A stretch of 64,000 nucleotides of DNA, taken from the NCBI GenBank assembly GCA_025964675.1, contig JAOPYI010000124.1, positions 42,718-106,717 of the forward strand, written 5' to 3'. A model generated the notes under the pieces. The model worked only from the letters and a program-made list of their open reading frames with translations. It was not told the origin of the DNA and ran no database searches. The stretch's first letter is position 1. Every line of letters begins with the position of its first letter. Below, one piece after another: positions 17,773 to 26,577 of this stretch. Both the position numbers and the translations under genes were made by a program. Origin of the DNA: Sphaerisporangium sp. Lineage in GTDB: Bacteria > Actinomycetota > Actinomycetes > Streptosporangiales > Streptosporangiaceae.

Positions 17773-18105
17773 TCAGTGGGGCATGGCGACGGTGAGGAGG
17801 ATGGCTGAGTCTTCCAGGGCCTCTACGCGGTGCCGGGAGTCGGGGACGACGAGTAGATCGCCCGCCAGCACGTCCCAGGACACCTCGCCCGCCACCACGC
17901 GCACCCGTCCCCAGAGCATGTACATCGTCGCCTCTCCCCGGATCTCGTGCTCGCCCTGCACCGAGCCCTGAGTGAGCCCCATCACCGTCTGCCGGAGGAC
18001 GCATTCGTGACCGCCGACCACCGTGTCGGCCGCGTGCCCCGCGGTCGACTCCGCCGCGCGTTCCAGCTGCTGGCGAGCCACGGCTACGAGAGAGAACTTT
18101 TTCAT
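17773..18105 (-). CDS. Cupin domain-containing protein
   Basis: A 110-residue single-domain cupin. The two cupin motifs are visible: GSVQGEHEIRGEATMYMLWGRVRV (the His/Glu motif 1) and GDLLVVPDSRHRVEALEDS (motif 2 with His). ATG 18105 is chosen because AGGGGA lies nine bases upstream; ATG 18114 is also in frame but sits directly on that ribosome site. Related small cupins are described as LuxR-linked or stress-related, and no catalytic function can be assigned. It stands alone. Confidence 0.75.
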   Translation of the reverse strand: MKKFSLVAVARQQLERAAESTAGHAADTVVGGHECVLRQTVMGLTQGSVQGEHEIRGEATMYMLWGRVRVVAGEVSWDVLAGDLLVVPDSRHRVEALEDSAILLTVAMPH

Positions 18106-18279
18106 CGCGGTCATTCCCCTTGCGTTCGGCACGGCCGGTGACGGCGTGCGCGCCCCCAGGCCCGGTGTCGCCACGCCCGACCTGCCCGGTCACGCGAGAC
18201 GATGAAGGCTCACTCCATGCCTACCCCGTCACCGGCTTTCTCCGGGCCTCGTCACGCGGCGAGCCTCCTGCCTACCCCC

Positions 18280-19176
18280 TTACCCGCCGAGCTTCCTCCG
18301 GGCCTCGTCGGAGCGGCGGCGGGCCTCGGTGGCGCGGCGGGCGGCCCGGTCACGTTCCCTTAAGGCCATGCTGAGCCGCTTGGTGGCGTTCTCCTGGCGT
18401 TCCAGCACGGCGTTGAGCTCCCTGCGCAGCCGCTCCGCCTCCTCGGTGACGGCGGTGCCGGTCCGTCCGGCCTCGGCCACCTCCGACTCCCACTCGGCCA
18501 GCGCGCGCTCGGCGTCGCCCGCCTCCGCCTCGGCGGCCGCCGCCTGCTCGGCCAGCCGCCGGCGACGCTGCTTCTCCGCCTGCTCCTTCTCCGCCTCCTG
18601 CCGCTTCCGCGCCTCTTCGCGGCTCTTCCCGCCACCGCCGCGCGGCTTCGCCTCGGCGGGCGCCACACTGCGGCGGGCCGGCCGCACGCTCGGCTCGGGA
18701 GCCCCGCCAACGGGAACGAACCCGACATAGCTGCGGGGCTGCCCGAGCGTCCCCGAGCGGACCTCGTCGGCCACCGCCGGATCCATCGTCGCGGCGTGCA
18801 GGGTGTCCTGGACCTCGCGGGCCGCCGACTCGCGCAGCGGCCGCCCCTCCTGTTCGGCCAGCGAGGCGGTCGTACGGGCCAGACGGGCGATCAGCTCACC
18901 GCGCCGCTGGTCCAGCTCGCCGATCTGCCCGCCCGACGCCCAGGCCGTACGCAGGCCGGCGCCGACGTCGAGCAGCTCGCCCAGCTCGTCGGGGGCGGAG
19001 CGGGCCAGCCGGTTGATGGCCCAGGCCGACACGGTGGGGCGCCGCAGCGCTCCGACCCGCCTGGCCAGCTCGGCGTCGCCCGCCTTCTTCGCCTCGGCGG
19101 CCAACCCCTTGCGTCGTTCAACGAAGTCCTCGGGCGCGCCCCCGTAAAGCTCGCTCGTCGCGGTAGCCAGGTCCAC
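18280..19176 (-). CDS. Hypothetical coiled-coil protein (actinobacterial family)
   Basis: A 298-residue soluble protein with no recognisable catalytic motif. The first half has a conserved-looking region (ELYGGAPEDFVERRKGLA, LRRPTVSAWAINRLAR, RSYVGFVPVGG) found in an uncharacterised actinobacterial family, which I recognise only by this pattern. From about residue 175 it is Lys/Arg/Glu/Ala-rich and strongly predicted coiled coil (EEARKRQEAEKEQAEKQRRR and similar). The start is a GTG at 19176. There is no operon partner. The function is unknown; a scaffold or nucleoid role would be speculation. Confidence 0.7.
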   Translation of the reverse strand: MDLATATSELYGGAPEDFVERRKGLAAEAKKAGDAELARRVGALRRPTVSAWAINRLARSAPDELGELLDVGAGLRTAWASGGQIGELDQRRGELIARLARTTASLAEQEGRPLRESAAREVQDTLHAATMDPAVADEVRSGTLGQPRSYVGFVPVGGAPEPSVRPARRSVAPAEAKPRGGGGKSREEARKRQEAEKEQAEKQRRRRLAEQAAAAEAEAGDAERALAEWESEVAEAGRTGTAVTEEAERLRRELNAVLERQENATKRLSMALRERDRAARRATEARRRSDEARRKLGG

Positions 19177-19283
19177 ACCACCCTTTTACCCGAAATCGCG
19201 CTGCACATCTGGACCTGCACAGGCGAGCCCAGGCGGCGCCGTGGAGGGAACCGCGCCGGACGCCGAAGCCCCTGGGAACCTGA

Positions 19284-19321
19284 ACCGGCCCCGGCGCAGG
19301 CCGCGCCGAGGCCGGGCCGGT
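19284..19321 (-). terminator. Terminator after the discoidin-DUF1996 gene
   Basis: ACCGGCCC at 19284-19291 pairs with GGGCCGGT at 19314-19321, with additional GGC/GCC pairing inside. It lies directly after the stop of the DUF1996 gene on the minus strand. Confidence 0.6.
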
Positions 19322-19325
19322 ATGG

Positions 19326-20675
19326 CTAGGGGAGCTCGAAGTTAGGTGTGAGGGCGGCGCCGCGATTCGGCTTGTACTGGTCGTAGCCGCGCGGGTCGCA
19401 CTGGAGGCCACCGTTGACGCAGTGGGTCACCAGGGCGTTGAGGATGGCGAGGTCGTCCCAGGCGTTGAAGAAGTCGTAGTGCCACGAGTAGCCGCGGCCA
19501 CTGGCCAGCCGCGCCTGGGACAGATCACCGCTCGCCGGGAAGGCGATCTTGAACTCGAGCATCGGCACCGCCACCGGGTGGGTGGCCGGGCAGTAACCGT
19601 TGACGGGGTACGCCATGTGGCTCTTGTGGTCGGCGCTGTCGAGGTTGACACCGTCCCAGCAGCTCGGTGCCTGGAAGCGGACGTTGACCTGGCTGCCCGC
19701 CGGGCATGAGGTGGGAATGTCCCAGCTGTGGGAGATGGTGCCGCACTCGAAGCCCTCGACCGCGCCGGGCGAGTCGCGGAACTGCTCCAGCGTCGAGGCG
19801 GGGCTGCCGACGACGAAGCGCAGGCCCTGCGGGAAGTTCTGCACCCTCCAGTACTCGAGGATGCCAGACTTGTAGTAGATGACCTGCAGTCCGGTCGGCT
19901 GGATGAGCTGGGTGCCGTTGTAGAAGCTCGGGAACCAGTAGGCCGACTTGTCGTGCGGGTTGGTGCACGACGTGCCGCCCGCGAGGAGCGACGTCAGGGT
20001 GCTGCTCGCGTTGGTCGTCCTGTTGCCGACGAAGGTGTGCATGTGCGAGGCGCCGGGCAGGCCCGGGAAGACGATCGGGTCGTCGGGCCGGTTCTGCGTG
20101 AACGAGCAGTTGGCCTGGAACTCGTGGTGGGTCACCTGGTCGGTGAACGTCGGGCTAGGGGCCGGGGTGGAGCCCGTGCCCCCCGTGCCGTAGACCTTGA
20201 ACTCCCAGATCGAGTAGCCGTATCCGGTGTTGCGGGCGGTGCCGTACATCCGGACGTACCGGCCGCTGCCGGACACGTTGAGGGTCTGGTTGCCCCCGGT
20301 GGCGGTGGTGGTCGAGTAAATGTCGGTCCAGGACGTGCCGTTGGCGGAGGTCTGGATCTTGAAGGTGGTGGCGTACGCGCCTTCCCAGTTCAGGACGACC
20401 TGGGAGACCGTCGCCGTCGCGCCGAGGTCGATCTGGAGCCACTGCGGGTCGCTGAACGCGCTGGCCCAGCGGGTCGTGCTGTTGCCGTCGACGGCGGCCC
20501 CGGCGCCGTACCCGGTGCCCTCGACGGAGGAGGCCGTCGCCGGCCTGCCCTGCGACAGCAGGGTGTCCGCCGCCGTTGCGGGGGCGATGATCGCCAGACC
20601 GGCCGCGACGAGCGCGATCAGTGTGGCGGCGACCAGTCCTATGCGGAACCGGCCTGGACTTCGAGACGGATGCAC
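19326..20675 (-). CDS. Secreted discoidin (F5/8C) and DUF1996 domain protein
   Basis: A 449-residue exported protein. GTG 20675 follows AAAGGAGAGG. Residues 1-35 form a signal peptide ending ATAA. Next comes a discoidin/F5-8 type C carbohydrate-binding domain at about 37-160 (ATASSVEGTGYGAGAAVDGN, WLQIDLGATATVSQVVLNW), then a Gly/Thr/Pro linker, then DUF1996 at about 180-449. DUF1996 is shown by HHEFQANCSFTQNRPDDPIV, SHMHTFVGN, SAYWFPSFYN and SHSWDIPTSCP, with several Cys. DUF1996 proteins are secreted by wood- and polysaccharide-degrading fungi and actinomycetes, but their activity is not established. A LacI-type palindrome upstream suggests sugar-responsive control, consistent with a polysaccharide-related role. 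Confidence 0.88.
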   Translation of the reverse strand: MHPSRSPGRFRIGLVAATLIALVAAGLAIIAPATAADTLLSQGRPATASSVEGTGYGAGAAVDGNSTTRWASAFSDPQWLQIDLGATATVSQVVLNWEGAYATTFKIQTSANGTSWTDIYSTTTATGGNQTLNVSGSGRYVRMYGTARNTGYGYSIWEFKVYGTGGTGSTPAPSPTFTDQVTHHEFQANCSFTQNRPDDPIVFPGLPGASHMHTFVGNRTTNASSTLTSLLAGGTSCTNPHDKSAYWFPSFYNGTQLIQPTGLQVIYYKSGILEYWRVQNFPQGLRFVVGSPASTLEQFRDSPGAVEGFECGTISHSWDIPTSCPAGSQVNVRFQAPSCWDGVNLDSADHKSHMAYPVNGYCPATHPVAVPMLEFKIAFPASGDLSQARLASGRGYSWHYDFFNAWDDLAILNALVTHCVNGGLQCDPRGYDQYKPNRGAALTPNFELP

Positions 20676-20700
20676 GGCCTCTCCTTTGGGTGGGGGGTCT

Positions 20701-20724
20701 CCTGCCGTTTCGGAAACGGCAGGC
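20701..20724. repeat. Inverted repeat beside the LacI-type operator
   Basis: CCTGCCGTTTC and GAAACGGCAGG (20702-20724) form a near-perfect hairpin or palindrome a few bases from the operator, inside the 5' leader of the DUF1996 gene. It could be a second regulator site or an RNA hairpin. Confidence 0.5.
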
Positions 20725-20726
20725 GG

Positions 20727-20740
20727 GAGAGCGCTCTCCA
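20727..20740 (-). promoter_or_regulatory. LacI-type operator upstream of the DUF1996 gene
   Basis: GGAGAGCGCTCTCC is a perfect 14-base palindrome with the central CG typical of LacI-family sites in actinobacteria. It lies about 52 bases before the start codon and directly downstream of a candidate minus-strand promoter. An identical copy occurs at 20981-20994. Confidence 0.7.
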
Positions 20741-20744
20741 ACGA

Positions 20745-20774
20745 GATTGGCCGTCCATGTCAGTGATTGTCAAG
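20745..20774 (-). promoter_or_regulatory. Candidate promoter of the DUF1996 gene
   Basis: On the minus strand TTGACA (plus-strand TGTCAA at 20769-20774) is followed after 18 bases by CAATCT (plus AGATTG at 20745-20750). The -35 is perfect and the -10 keeps the key A2 and T6. The operator starts four bases further on, in the position for repression of initiation. Confidence 0.5.
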
Positions 20775-20980
20775 ACAAGCAGCTCACCGAATCCGAAACC
20801 TGCTGTTCATGCCCCTGAAACGGGGATCATCCGACCGCCGAGGAGGCCCGGATTCCGGTAAACGACTCTAGAACAGGCGTTTCCCCAGGAAGACATCCGG
20901 TTTCCCCCGGCGAGCGGCGCGTTTCCAACGGACGCGGAAAGAGCCTTGACATCGCCGATCTCCCCAGGCACTCTCGACGT

Positions 20981-20994
20981 GGAGAGCGCTCTCC
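20981..20994. promoter_or_regulatory. Second copy of the LacI-type operator
   Basis: This is the same 14-base palindrome as at 20727-20740, 254 bases away. A TTGACA lies at 20946-20951 on the plus strand. The pair could support DNA looping or separate control of the plus-strand SRPBCC gene. Confidence 0.6.
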
Positions 20995-21207
20995 CATCTT
21001 CTCGCCATACGTCCGGTGCGGTCCCCGAGCTTCCAAAGCGATGCCAATGATCGGTGTCATCCCACGTCAGCGGGGGTACGGCCTTTGGGTAAACGAGGGT
21101 TCACCCCCGGCTGGGACGGATCGTCATCCGCATCCGCGCCGGCCCTGACCGCCGGAACCAGCGCCGGTGGGCCTTCATCGAAGAACACCCAGCCATGTGA
21201 GGTTCAC

Positions 21208-22128
21208 ATGAGCGAAGAATACGAGCGCGAGACCTACCGTCTTGCCTGCGCACTGGGTTGGGCCAGCCTGGGCCTCGGCATCGTGCAACTCGCCGCGCCC
21301 GGCGCCGTCAGCCGGCTCAGCGGGGTCGACGACTCGGCCTGGGCACGCACCGGCGTCCGGCTGGTGGGTGTACGGGAGCTGATGCACGCGGCCGTCCTGC
21401 TGGGCAGCCGCCGGCCCGCCCCCTGGGTGTGGACCCGGGTAGCGGGCGACGCCATGGACCTGACGGTCCTCGGCCGGGCCATGGCCAAGCGCACCGGCTG
21501 GAGGCGCGCTCGCGTCATGGCCGCCATGGCGGCGGTCGCCGGCATCACGGCCACCGACCTGTACACCGCGACGCGCGCGAACCGGCACGGGCCGCGCACG
21601 CAGATCATGGGCCCGATGGACCTGCGCGCCGCCATCACCGTCAACCGTCCCCGCCAGGAGGTCTACCGGTACTGGCACGACTTCGAGAACCTTCCCCGCT
21701 TCATGGCCCACCTGGAGTCGGTGGAGACCATCGCCGGCGGGTACTCCCACTGGACGGCCAAGGGGCCCGCGAGGAAGAGCATCGAGTGGGACGCGGAGAT
21801 CGTCGAGGACATCCCTGACGAGCTGATCGCCTGGCGGTCGACCGAGGGCGCGGCCGTACGCAACAGTGGTTCTGTGCGCTTCACCGACGCCCCCGGCGGG
21901 CGCGGCACGGAGGTGCGGGTCGAGATCACTTACGACCCGCCGGGTGGCAAGGTCGGCCTCGCCTTCGCCAGGCTGCTCGGCGAGCACCCTGAGCAGCAGG
22001 TCCGCGACGACCTGCGCCGGTTCAAGCAGGTCATGGAGACCGGCGAGGTGGCCCGCTCCGATGGCACGCCGGAGGGCCCCTACGCGCTGCGGCAGGTCCT
22101 GCAGCGTCCCGCCCAGCCCGTGAAGTGA
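21208..22128 (+). CDS. Membrane-linked SRPBCC (polyketide cyclase-like) family protein
   Basis: A 306-residue two-part protein. Residues 1-125 are hydrophobic with three or four predicted membrane segments ([36 protein letters not shown]) and resemble a DUF4267-like region. Residues 135-285 are an SRPBCC/START-like ligand-binding fold, with the typical [20 protein letters not shown] opening and [21 protein letters not shown] 21208 is the likely start; in-frame starts further upstream have no family similarity. It precedes a zinc alcohol dehydrogenase gene by 11 bases. This gene pair recurs in actinomycetes, often among stress genes. The ligand is unknown. Confidence 0.82.
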   Translation: MSEEYERETYRLACALGWASLGLGIVQLAAPGAVSRLSGVDDSAWARTGVRLVGVRELMHAAVLLGSRRPAPWVWTRVAGDAMDLTVLGRAMAKRTGWRRARVMAAMAAVAGITATDLYTATRANRHGPRTQIMGPMDLRAAITVNRPRQEVYRYWHDFENLPRFMAHLESVETIAGGYSHWTAKGPARKSIEWDAEIVEDIPDELIAWRSTEGAAVRNSGSVRFTDAPGGRGTEVRVEITYDPPGGKVGLAFARLLGEHPEQQVRDDLRRFKQVMETGEVARSDGTPEGPYALRQVLQRPAQPVK

Positions 22129-22139
22129 GGAGGGATCCC

Positions 22140-23312
22140 ATGAAAGCCAACTGCTGGATGGGCCGCAACACCCTCGAGGTCCAGGAGGTCCCCGATCCGA
22201 GGATCCTGAATCCTCGGGACGCCATCGTCCGCATCACCTCGAGCGCCATCTGCGGCTCCGACCTTCACATGTACGACGGCTACATCCCCACCATGAAGAA
22301 GGGGGACATCCTCGGCCACGAGTTCATGGGAGAGGTCGTGGAGGTCGGCCCCGAGGTGTCGAGGCTGCGGGTAGGGGACCGAGTGGTCGTTCCCTTCCCG
22401 ATCGCCTGCGGCAGATGTCTCGCCTGCGAGCAAGGCATGTACTCGGTGTGCGAGAACTCCAACCCCAACGCGGGCCTGGCGGAGAAGCTCATGGGCCACG
22501 CTCCGGCGGGCATCTACGGCTACTCCCACATGATGGGCGGCTATCCAGGGGGTCAGGCTCAGTACGCGCGCGTGCCGTTCGCCGACGTGGGACCCATCAA
22601 GATCGAGGACGACCTGCCCGACGAGCAGGTGCTGTTCCTGTCCGACATCTTCCCCACCGGCTGGATGGGCGCGGAGATGTGCGAGATCAAGCCCGGCGAC
22701 GTCATCGCCGTCTGGGGGGCCGGTCCTGTCGGCCACTTCGCGGTCGCCAGCGCCTTGCTGATGGGCGCCGAGCGGGTCATCTCCATCGATCGTTACGCGT
22801 ACCGGCTGGAGATCGCCGCGCGCGCGGGCGCGGAGACGCTGAACTACGAGGAGGTCGACATCTTCGACGCGCTGCGGGACATGACCGCCGGACGGGGCCC
22901 GGACGCGTGCATCGACGCCGTGGGCATGGAGGCTCACTACCCCATCCCGGCCGTGCAGGCCTACGACCGGGTCAAGCAGGCGACCCGCATGGAGACCGAC
23001 CGGCCGTACGCGCTGCGCGAGGCGATCCTGGCCTGCCGCAACGGCGGCATCGTCTCGGTGATCGGCGCGTACGGCGGCATGGTGGACAAGTTCCCCATGG
23101 GCTCGTTCATGAACCGGTCTCTGACGATGAAGACCGGCCAGTGCCATGTCCAGCGATACATGGAACCCCTGCTGAGGAGGATCCGCGACGGCGAGATCGA
23201 CCCCAGCTTCGTCATCACCCACCACCTGCGGCTGGAGGACGCCCCGCGCGGGTACGAGATGTTCAAGAACAAGGAGGACGGCTGCAACAAGGTCGTACTG
23301 CACCCCTGGTAA
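22140..23312 (+). CDS. Zinc-dependent alcohol dehydrogenase (formaldehyde dehydrogenase-like)
   Basis: A 390-residue medium-chain dehydrogenase. Catalytic zinc ligands are in [13 protein letters not shown] (Cys) and [12 protein letters not shown] (His-Glu). A structural zinc site is suggested by [17 protein letters not shown]. The NAD-binding Gly motif is [12 protein letters not shown], followed by [18 protein letters not shown]. Length and motifs match the glutathione-independent formaldehyde dehydrogenase-like subgroup, although the real substrate may be another alcohol or aldehyde. ATG 22140 has GAGGAGGG at 22127-22134. It is cotranscribed with the SRPBCC gene. Confidence 0.92.
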   Translation: MKANCWMGRNTLEVQEVPDPRILNPRDAIVRITSSAICGSDLHMYDGYIPTMKKGDILGHEFMGEVVEVGPEVSRLRVGDRVVVPFPIACGRCLACEQGMYSVCENSNPNAGLAEKLMGHAPAGIYGYSHMMGGYPGGQAQYARVPFADVGPIKIEDDLPDEQVLFLSDIFPTGWMGAEMCEIKPGDVIAVWGAGPVGHFAVASALLMGAERVISIDRYAYRLEIAARAGAETLNYEEVDIFDALRDMTAGRGPDACIDAVGMEAHYPIPAVQAYDRVKQATRMETDRPYALREAILACRNGGIVSVIGAYGGMVDKFPMGSFMNRSLTMKTGQCHVQRYMEPLLRRIRDGEIDPSFVITHHLRLEDAPRGYEMFKNKEDGCNKVVLHPW

Positions 23313-23317
23313 CCGCG

Positions 23318-23359
23318 CGAACGGCCGTCGTGGACGGGAGCGTCCATGACGGCCGTTCG
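23318..23359. terminator. Terminator after the alcohol dehydrogenase gene
   Basis: CGAACGGCCGTC at 23318-23329 pairs perfectly with GACGGCCGTTCG at 23348-23359, and the stem continues inward with one mismatch. It lies between convergent genes. Confidence 0.8.
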
Positions 23360-23455
23360 GCGTCAGCTCCGCTTGACCGGACAGCTGAGCAAGATGTGAA
23401 TCTCACCCGCATGCCCCCAGGGGGCTCGCCTCCGTAAGGGGGCTGCTCAGGTCGC

Positions 23456-24217
23456 TTACCACGGGACCGGGCCGTCGTCGCTGAAGAAGCCGCCGGTCGG
23501 GCCGTCGGCGTCAAGCGTGGCGAGCCGCACGGCTATCGCGGCGCCGTCGGCGGCGGTGCGGGTGAGGCCGGGAACGGCCTCGGTGAGGCTCGTCGCGCAC
23601 GGGCCCGGGTCCGCCGCGTTGACCAGGACGCCGTGTGCGCGAAGCGCGTTGGCGTACTGCACGGTCAGCGAGTTGAGCGCGGTCTTGGAAGGGACGTAGG
23701 CCACCGAAGGGGGCCGGCGGGCGAAGTGACCGGCGGGATCGGCCATCAGCGCGAGCGAGCCGAGGCCGCTCGTGACGTTGACGACGCGTCCCGCGCGCGA
23801 GCGCAACAGCAGGGGGATCATCGCCGTGGTCACGCTGATCACGCCGAAGACGTTGGTCTCGAACACGTCCCTGACGACGTCCAACTCAGCGCTGCAAGGG
23901 TTCTGCCCTGCCGGGTCACCCAAGATCCCGGCATTGTTGACCAGGACGTCGAGCACGCCGAAGTGATGACCGATGTACCGCGCGGCCGCCGTGACCGACG
24001 CGCGGTCCGTGACGTCCAGCGGGATCACCCGCACATCTGCGGCGGCGGATCGCAGAGCGTCCGCCGCCTCCTCACCCCGGCGCGGATCCCGGGCGCCGAG
24101 CAGCGTGGTCATGCCGCGCTCTGCCAGCCGCGCGACGATCTCGCGCCCGATCCCCTGGTTCGCCCCGGTGACCAGCGCCACCGTCGGCCCGGCGGTGGGG
24201 TTCTCGGTCATATTCAT
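23456..24217 (-). CDS. Short-chain dehydrogenase/reductase
   Basis: A 253-residue classical SDR. The cofactor motif is VTGANQGIGREIVARL (TGxxxGIG). LVNNAGIL follows, then an active-site Ser (NVTSGLGSLALM) and the YxxxK motif YVPSKTALNSL. The start is placed at ATG 24217 or 24211; both fit, and neither has a strong ribosome site. It lies 22 bases after an NAD(P)-dependent reductase gene and is probably in its operon. It resembles carbonyl reductase-like SDRs, but the substrate is unknown. Confidence 0.88.
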   Translation of the reverse strand: MNMTENPTAGPTVALVTGANQGIGREIVARLAERGMTTLLGARDPRRGEEAADALRSAAADVRVIPLDVTDRASVTAAARYIGHHFGVLDVLVNNAGILGDPAGQNPCSAELDVVRDVFETNVFGVISVTTAMIPLLLRSRAGRVVNVTSGLGSLALMADPAGHFARRPPSVAYVPSKTALNSLTVQYANALRAHGVLVNAADPGPCATSLTEAVPGLTRTAADGAAIAVRLATLDADGPTGGFFSDDGPVPW

Positions 24218-24239
24218 GCCTGGCCCGGCGCTCCCCGGG

Positions 24240-25130
24240 TCACGCCTGGCCCTCGGTGGATGGCTCGGGCCGGCGTTCCGCCCGGAGCAACTCCACGACG
24301 GCGGCGATGTCCGCCTCGCTCCAGCTCCGTTCCGACGCCTCCTCGTAGCGCCGCCCGACCAGCCGTGCGATGGGCAGCGACAGCCCCTTCGACTCCGCCA
24401 CCTCGTTGAGGAGCCGTACGTCCTTGGCGCCGAGCCGCGTGGAGAACCACCCCTTGTGGTCACCGGCGATGATGTCGTCGACCCGGTTGAGGATGCCCGG
24501 TGGGATGGTGGGCCACTGGTGGAGGACCTCGCGCAGCAGCTTCGTATCCAGTCCTGCCGCCTCTGCCGTGGCCACCACTTCGGCTAGGGCGGCGACTCCG
24601 GACATCAGCAGGTAGTTGTTGAGCAGCTTGAAGGTCGTCGCGCTCCCGGGGTCCTCACCGCAGTACCAGTGGATGGAGAAGATCCGCGACCAGATCGGCT
24701 CCAGCCTGTCGAGGAGTCGCCGGTCGCCTCCCACCAGGCTCGACGCCATGTTCGCGACAAGGGTCTGCGGCGCTCCGATGATCGGCGCGGCCAGGAACCG
24801 CTGCCCTGGGACCATGTTCCAGAGCCTGCGTGAGGTCTCCGGGGAGACGGTGCTCGTGTCGACCACGATAGGCGCGTCCGGATGGGATCCCATCTCGGTC
24901 AGCTTTCCCATGACGTCGAGAACGGCTCCATCGTCGGCCAGCGACATCAGCACCGCCTCGGCGCCCCTGGCGGCCTCCATGGGCGAGGACGCCTCGACGG
25001 CCCCGGCCTCGACCACCTGTGCGGCCTTCCCCGGCGTGCGGTTCCAGATCCTGACCTCGTACCCATGCGTGAGCAGACGGCAGGCCACCGCCCGGCCCAT
25101 GTTGCCCATCCCCAGTACAGCTACGTGCAT
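24240..25130 (-). CDS. NAD(P)-dependent oxidoreductase, 3-hydroxyisobutyrate dehydrogenase-like
   Basis: A 296-residue beta-hydroxyacid dehydrogenase family protein (6-phosphogluconate dehydrogenase fold). The N-terminal motif VAVLGMGNMGRAVACRL binds NAD(P), EVRIWNRTPGKAAQV follows, and the GSATTFKLLNNYLLMSG segment carries the catalytic Lys equivalent. The C-terminal helical domain is complete. Related actinomycete enzymes include imine reductases, so that activity is also possible. It is the first gene of the two-gene unit with the SDR. Confidence 0.85.
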   Translation of the reverse strand: MHVAVLGMGNMGRAVACRLLTHGYEVRIWNRTPGKAAQVVEAGAVEASSPMEAARGAEAVLMSLADDGAVLDVMGKLTEMGSHPDAPIVVDTSTVSPETSRRLWNMVPGQRFLAAPIIGAPQTLVANMASSLVGGDRRLLDRLEPIWSRIFSIHWYCGEDPGSATTFKLLNNYLLMSGVAALAEVVATAEAAGLDTKLLREVLHQWPTIPPGILNRVDDIIAGDHKGWFSTRLGAKDVRLLNEVAESKGLSLPIARLVGRRYEEASERSWSEADIAAVVELLRAERRPEPSTEGQA

Positions 25131-25316
25131 ACGTCATTCCCCCTTGCCGACATTGTCACGGCCCTTCTACCACCGGCGGCAGAGGCTCGCTGGAGGTGAA
25201 GTGCTAAAGCCGCCGCCGAGGGGAATACCGGTAGGGATGTCGCTCGACGATGTGAGCCGTTACGGAGGTGAACCGCTTATACGTCTGCTCCAGGTAAACC
25301 TCGAACGGGGGCATGG

Positions 25317-25853
25317 ATGGGCATTCATCGATGCAAGAGGATAACTATCCGCCTCGCTCTCATCGGCGCGCTAGGCATGGCCTTGACCAGCGCCGCGACG
25401 CCGGCCGTGGGCGCGGCGGCACCAGTCGTCTCCCAGATTCCGAGGGCAGGACACACCGACCCGGATCTCACCGCTTTGCGCCGCATCTGGGAAAGGCAAG
25501 CGGACGCCTGGTCCCACGGAGATGCCAACGCGTATGCCGGGACTTACGCCATGGATGCCGACCTTACGAATATCAAAGGTCAACATCTACATACCCGCCG
25601 CATCATAGCGGCCACGATCCAGCACTACTTCGATAATCAGCTCAAGAACACCCGCCTCCTCAGGATGGAGGAGGAGGTCCGCTTCGTGTCACCCACGATG
25701 GCGATCATCCTCCGGAAGGACTGCGTCCTTTACGCCGCGGAGACGGCCTGCCGCCGGGACACTCACTCCATCAACACCAGCATCGCCGTCAAGAGCTACG
25801 GCCAATGGATGATCATGTCCTTCCACAACACCCTCGTCCGGCAGCAGAGATAG
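25317..25853 (+). CDS. Secreted SnoaL-like/SgcJ-type protein, copy 1
   Basis: A 178-residue protein with an N-terminal signal peptide (ITIRLALIGALGMALTSAAT, likely cleaved near residue 33) and an NTF2-like domain of the SgcJ/EcaC or SnoaL type. The domain shows the helix LRRIWERQADAWSHGDANAYAGTY, the strand DADLTNIKGQHLHTRR and a closing GQWMIMSFHNTLV. Two Cys (CVLYAAETACRR) sit at the same place in the next gene and may form a disulfide. NTF2-like folds bind small ligands or act as cyclases or isomerases; the export of this one is unusual. It is the upstream member of a tandem pair. Confidence 0.8.
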   Translation: MGIHRCKRITIRLALIGALGMALTSAATPAVGAAAPVVSQIPRAGHTDPDLTALRRIWERQADAWSHGDANAYAGTYAMDADLTNIKGQHLHTRRIIAATIQHYFDNQLKNTRLLRMEEEVRFVSPTMAIILRKDCVLYAAETACRRDTHSINTSIAVKSYGQWMIMSFHNTLVRQQR

Positions 25854-25875
25854 AGCAACTTCGAACGGGGCACAT

Positions 25876-26412
25876 ATGGGCATTCATCGACACGCGAGCA
25901 GAACAATCAGCCTGGCTCTCGCGGGCGTGCTCGGGATGGCCTTGAGCGCCGCGGCCACGCCGACGGCCTCCATGACGCCGATCGTCCACGCCCGGACGGC
26001 GGAGGCGAGCCAAACCGACTCCGATCTCGCCGCTCTGGGCCGGCTGTGGCAGGAGCAGGCGAGGACCTGGGCGCAGGGCGACGGAAAGGCATATGCCGCG
26101 ACCTACACGGCGGATGCCGACTTCGTGAACGTCACGGGTGAGCACCTACGCACCCGTCAGGAGATCGGGGAGAAATTCCAGCGCTACCTAGGTGCTCAGC
26201 TCAAGAACAGCCGCATCCACACCCTTGAGGAAAGGATCCACCTGCTGTCGCCCACGGTGGCCCTCATCATCCGAAAGGGATGCGTGTTCTTCGGTTCGGA
26301 GAAGACCTGCCGCCGGAACACCCTCTCGTACAACACCAGCATCGTCGTCAAGGTCTCCGGCCAATGGCTGGTCAGGTCCTTCCACAACACGCTCGTCTCC
26401 CAGCCGAAGTGA
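25876..26412 (+). CDS. Secreted SnoaL-like/SgcJ-type protein, copy 2
   Basis: A 178-residue paralogue of the preceding gene with the same length, signal peptide layout and domain order: MGIHRHASRTISLALAGVLG, then LGRLWQEQARTWAQGDGKAY, DADFVNVTGEHLRTRQ and GQWLVRSFHNTLVSQ. The Cys pair (CVFFGSEKTCRR) is conserved. The 22-base gap and the near-identical bases around both start codons (GGGCATTCATCGA) show a recent tandem duplication that included the leader. The sequences have since diverged considerably. The function is unknown. Confidence 0.8.
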   Translation: MGIHRHASRTISLALAGVLGMALSAAATPTASMTPIVHARTAEASQTDSDLAALGRLWQEQARTWAQGDGKAYAATYTADADFVNVTGEHLRTRQEIGEKFQRYLGAQLKNSRIHTLEERIHLLSPTVALIIRKGCVFFGSEKTCRRNTLSYNTSIVVKVSGQWLVRSFHNTLVSQPK

Positions 26413-26437
26413 TCCGGCGAGCCGCTCGCAGATGACT

Positions 26438-26470
26438 CTGGGCACCCACCACGTCGTGGAGGATGCCCAG
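26438..26470. terminator. Terminator between convergent genes
   Basis: CTGGGCA at 26438-26444 pairs with TGCCCAG at 26464-26470, and CCAC pairs with GTGG in the inner stem. It follows the second SnoaL-like gene and precedes the 3' end of the Pro/Thr-rich gene. Confidence 0.6.
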
Positions 26471-26577
26471 GTCATCGGTCTCAACCGTGTAGTGCGCCGC
26501 CACTCGACGTCAGGACGACGGGAACGGCTGTGCGATGGGGGTCAGGAAAGGACTGGAAAGAACACGACGCTGAGCGC

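Noticed and set aside
16313..17971. 552-codon plus-strand frame over the ion transporter gene
   Set aside because: It is extremely His/Arg/Asp/Gln-rich, the typical mirror of a hydrophobic membrane protein gene.
25237..25344. 35-residue plus-strand frame overlapping the first SnoaL-like start
   Set aside because: It overlaps the signal-peptide coding region and has no ribosome site, so it could only be a chance frame.
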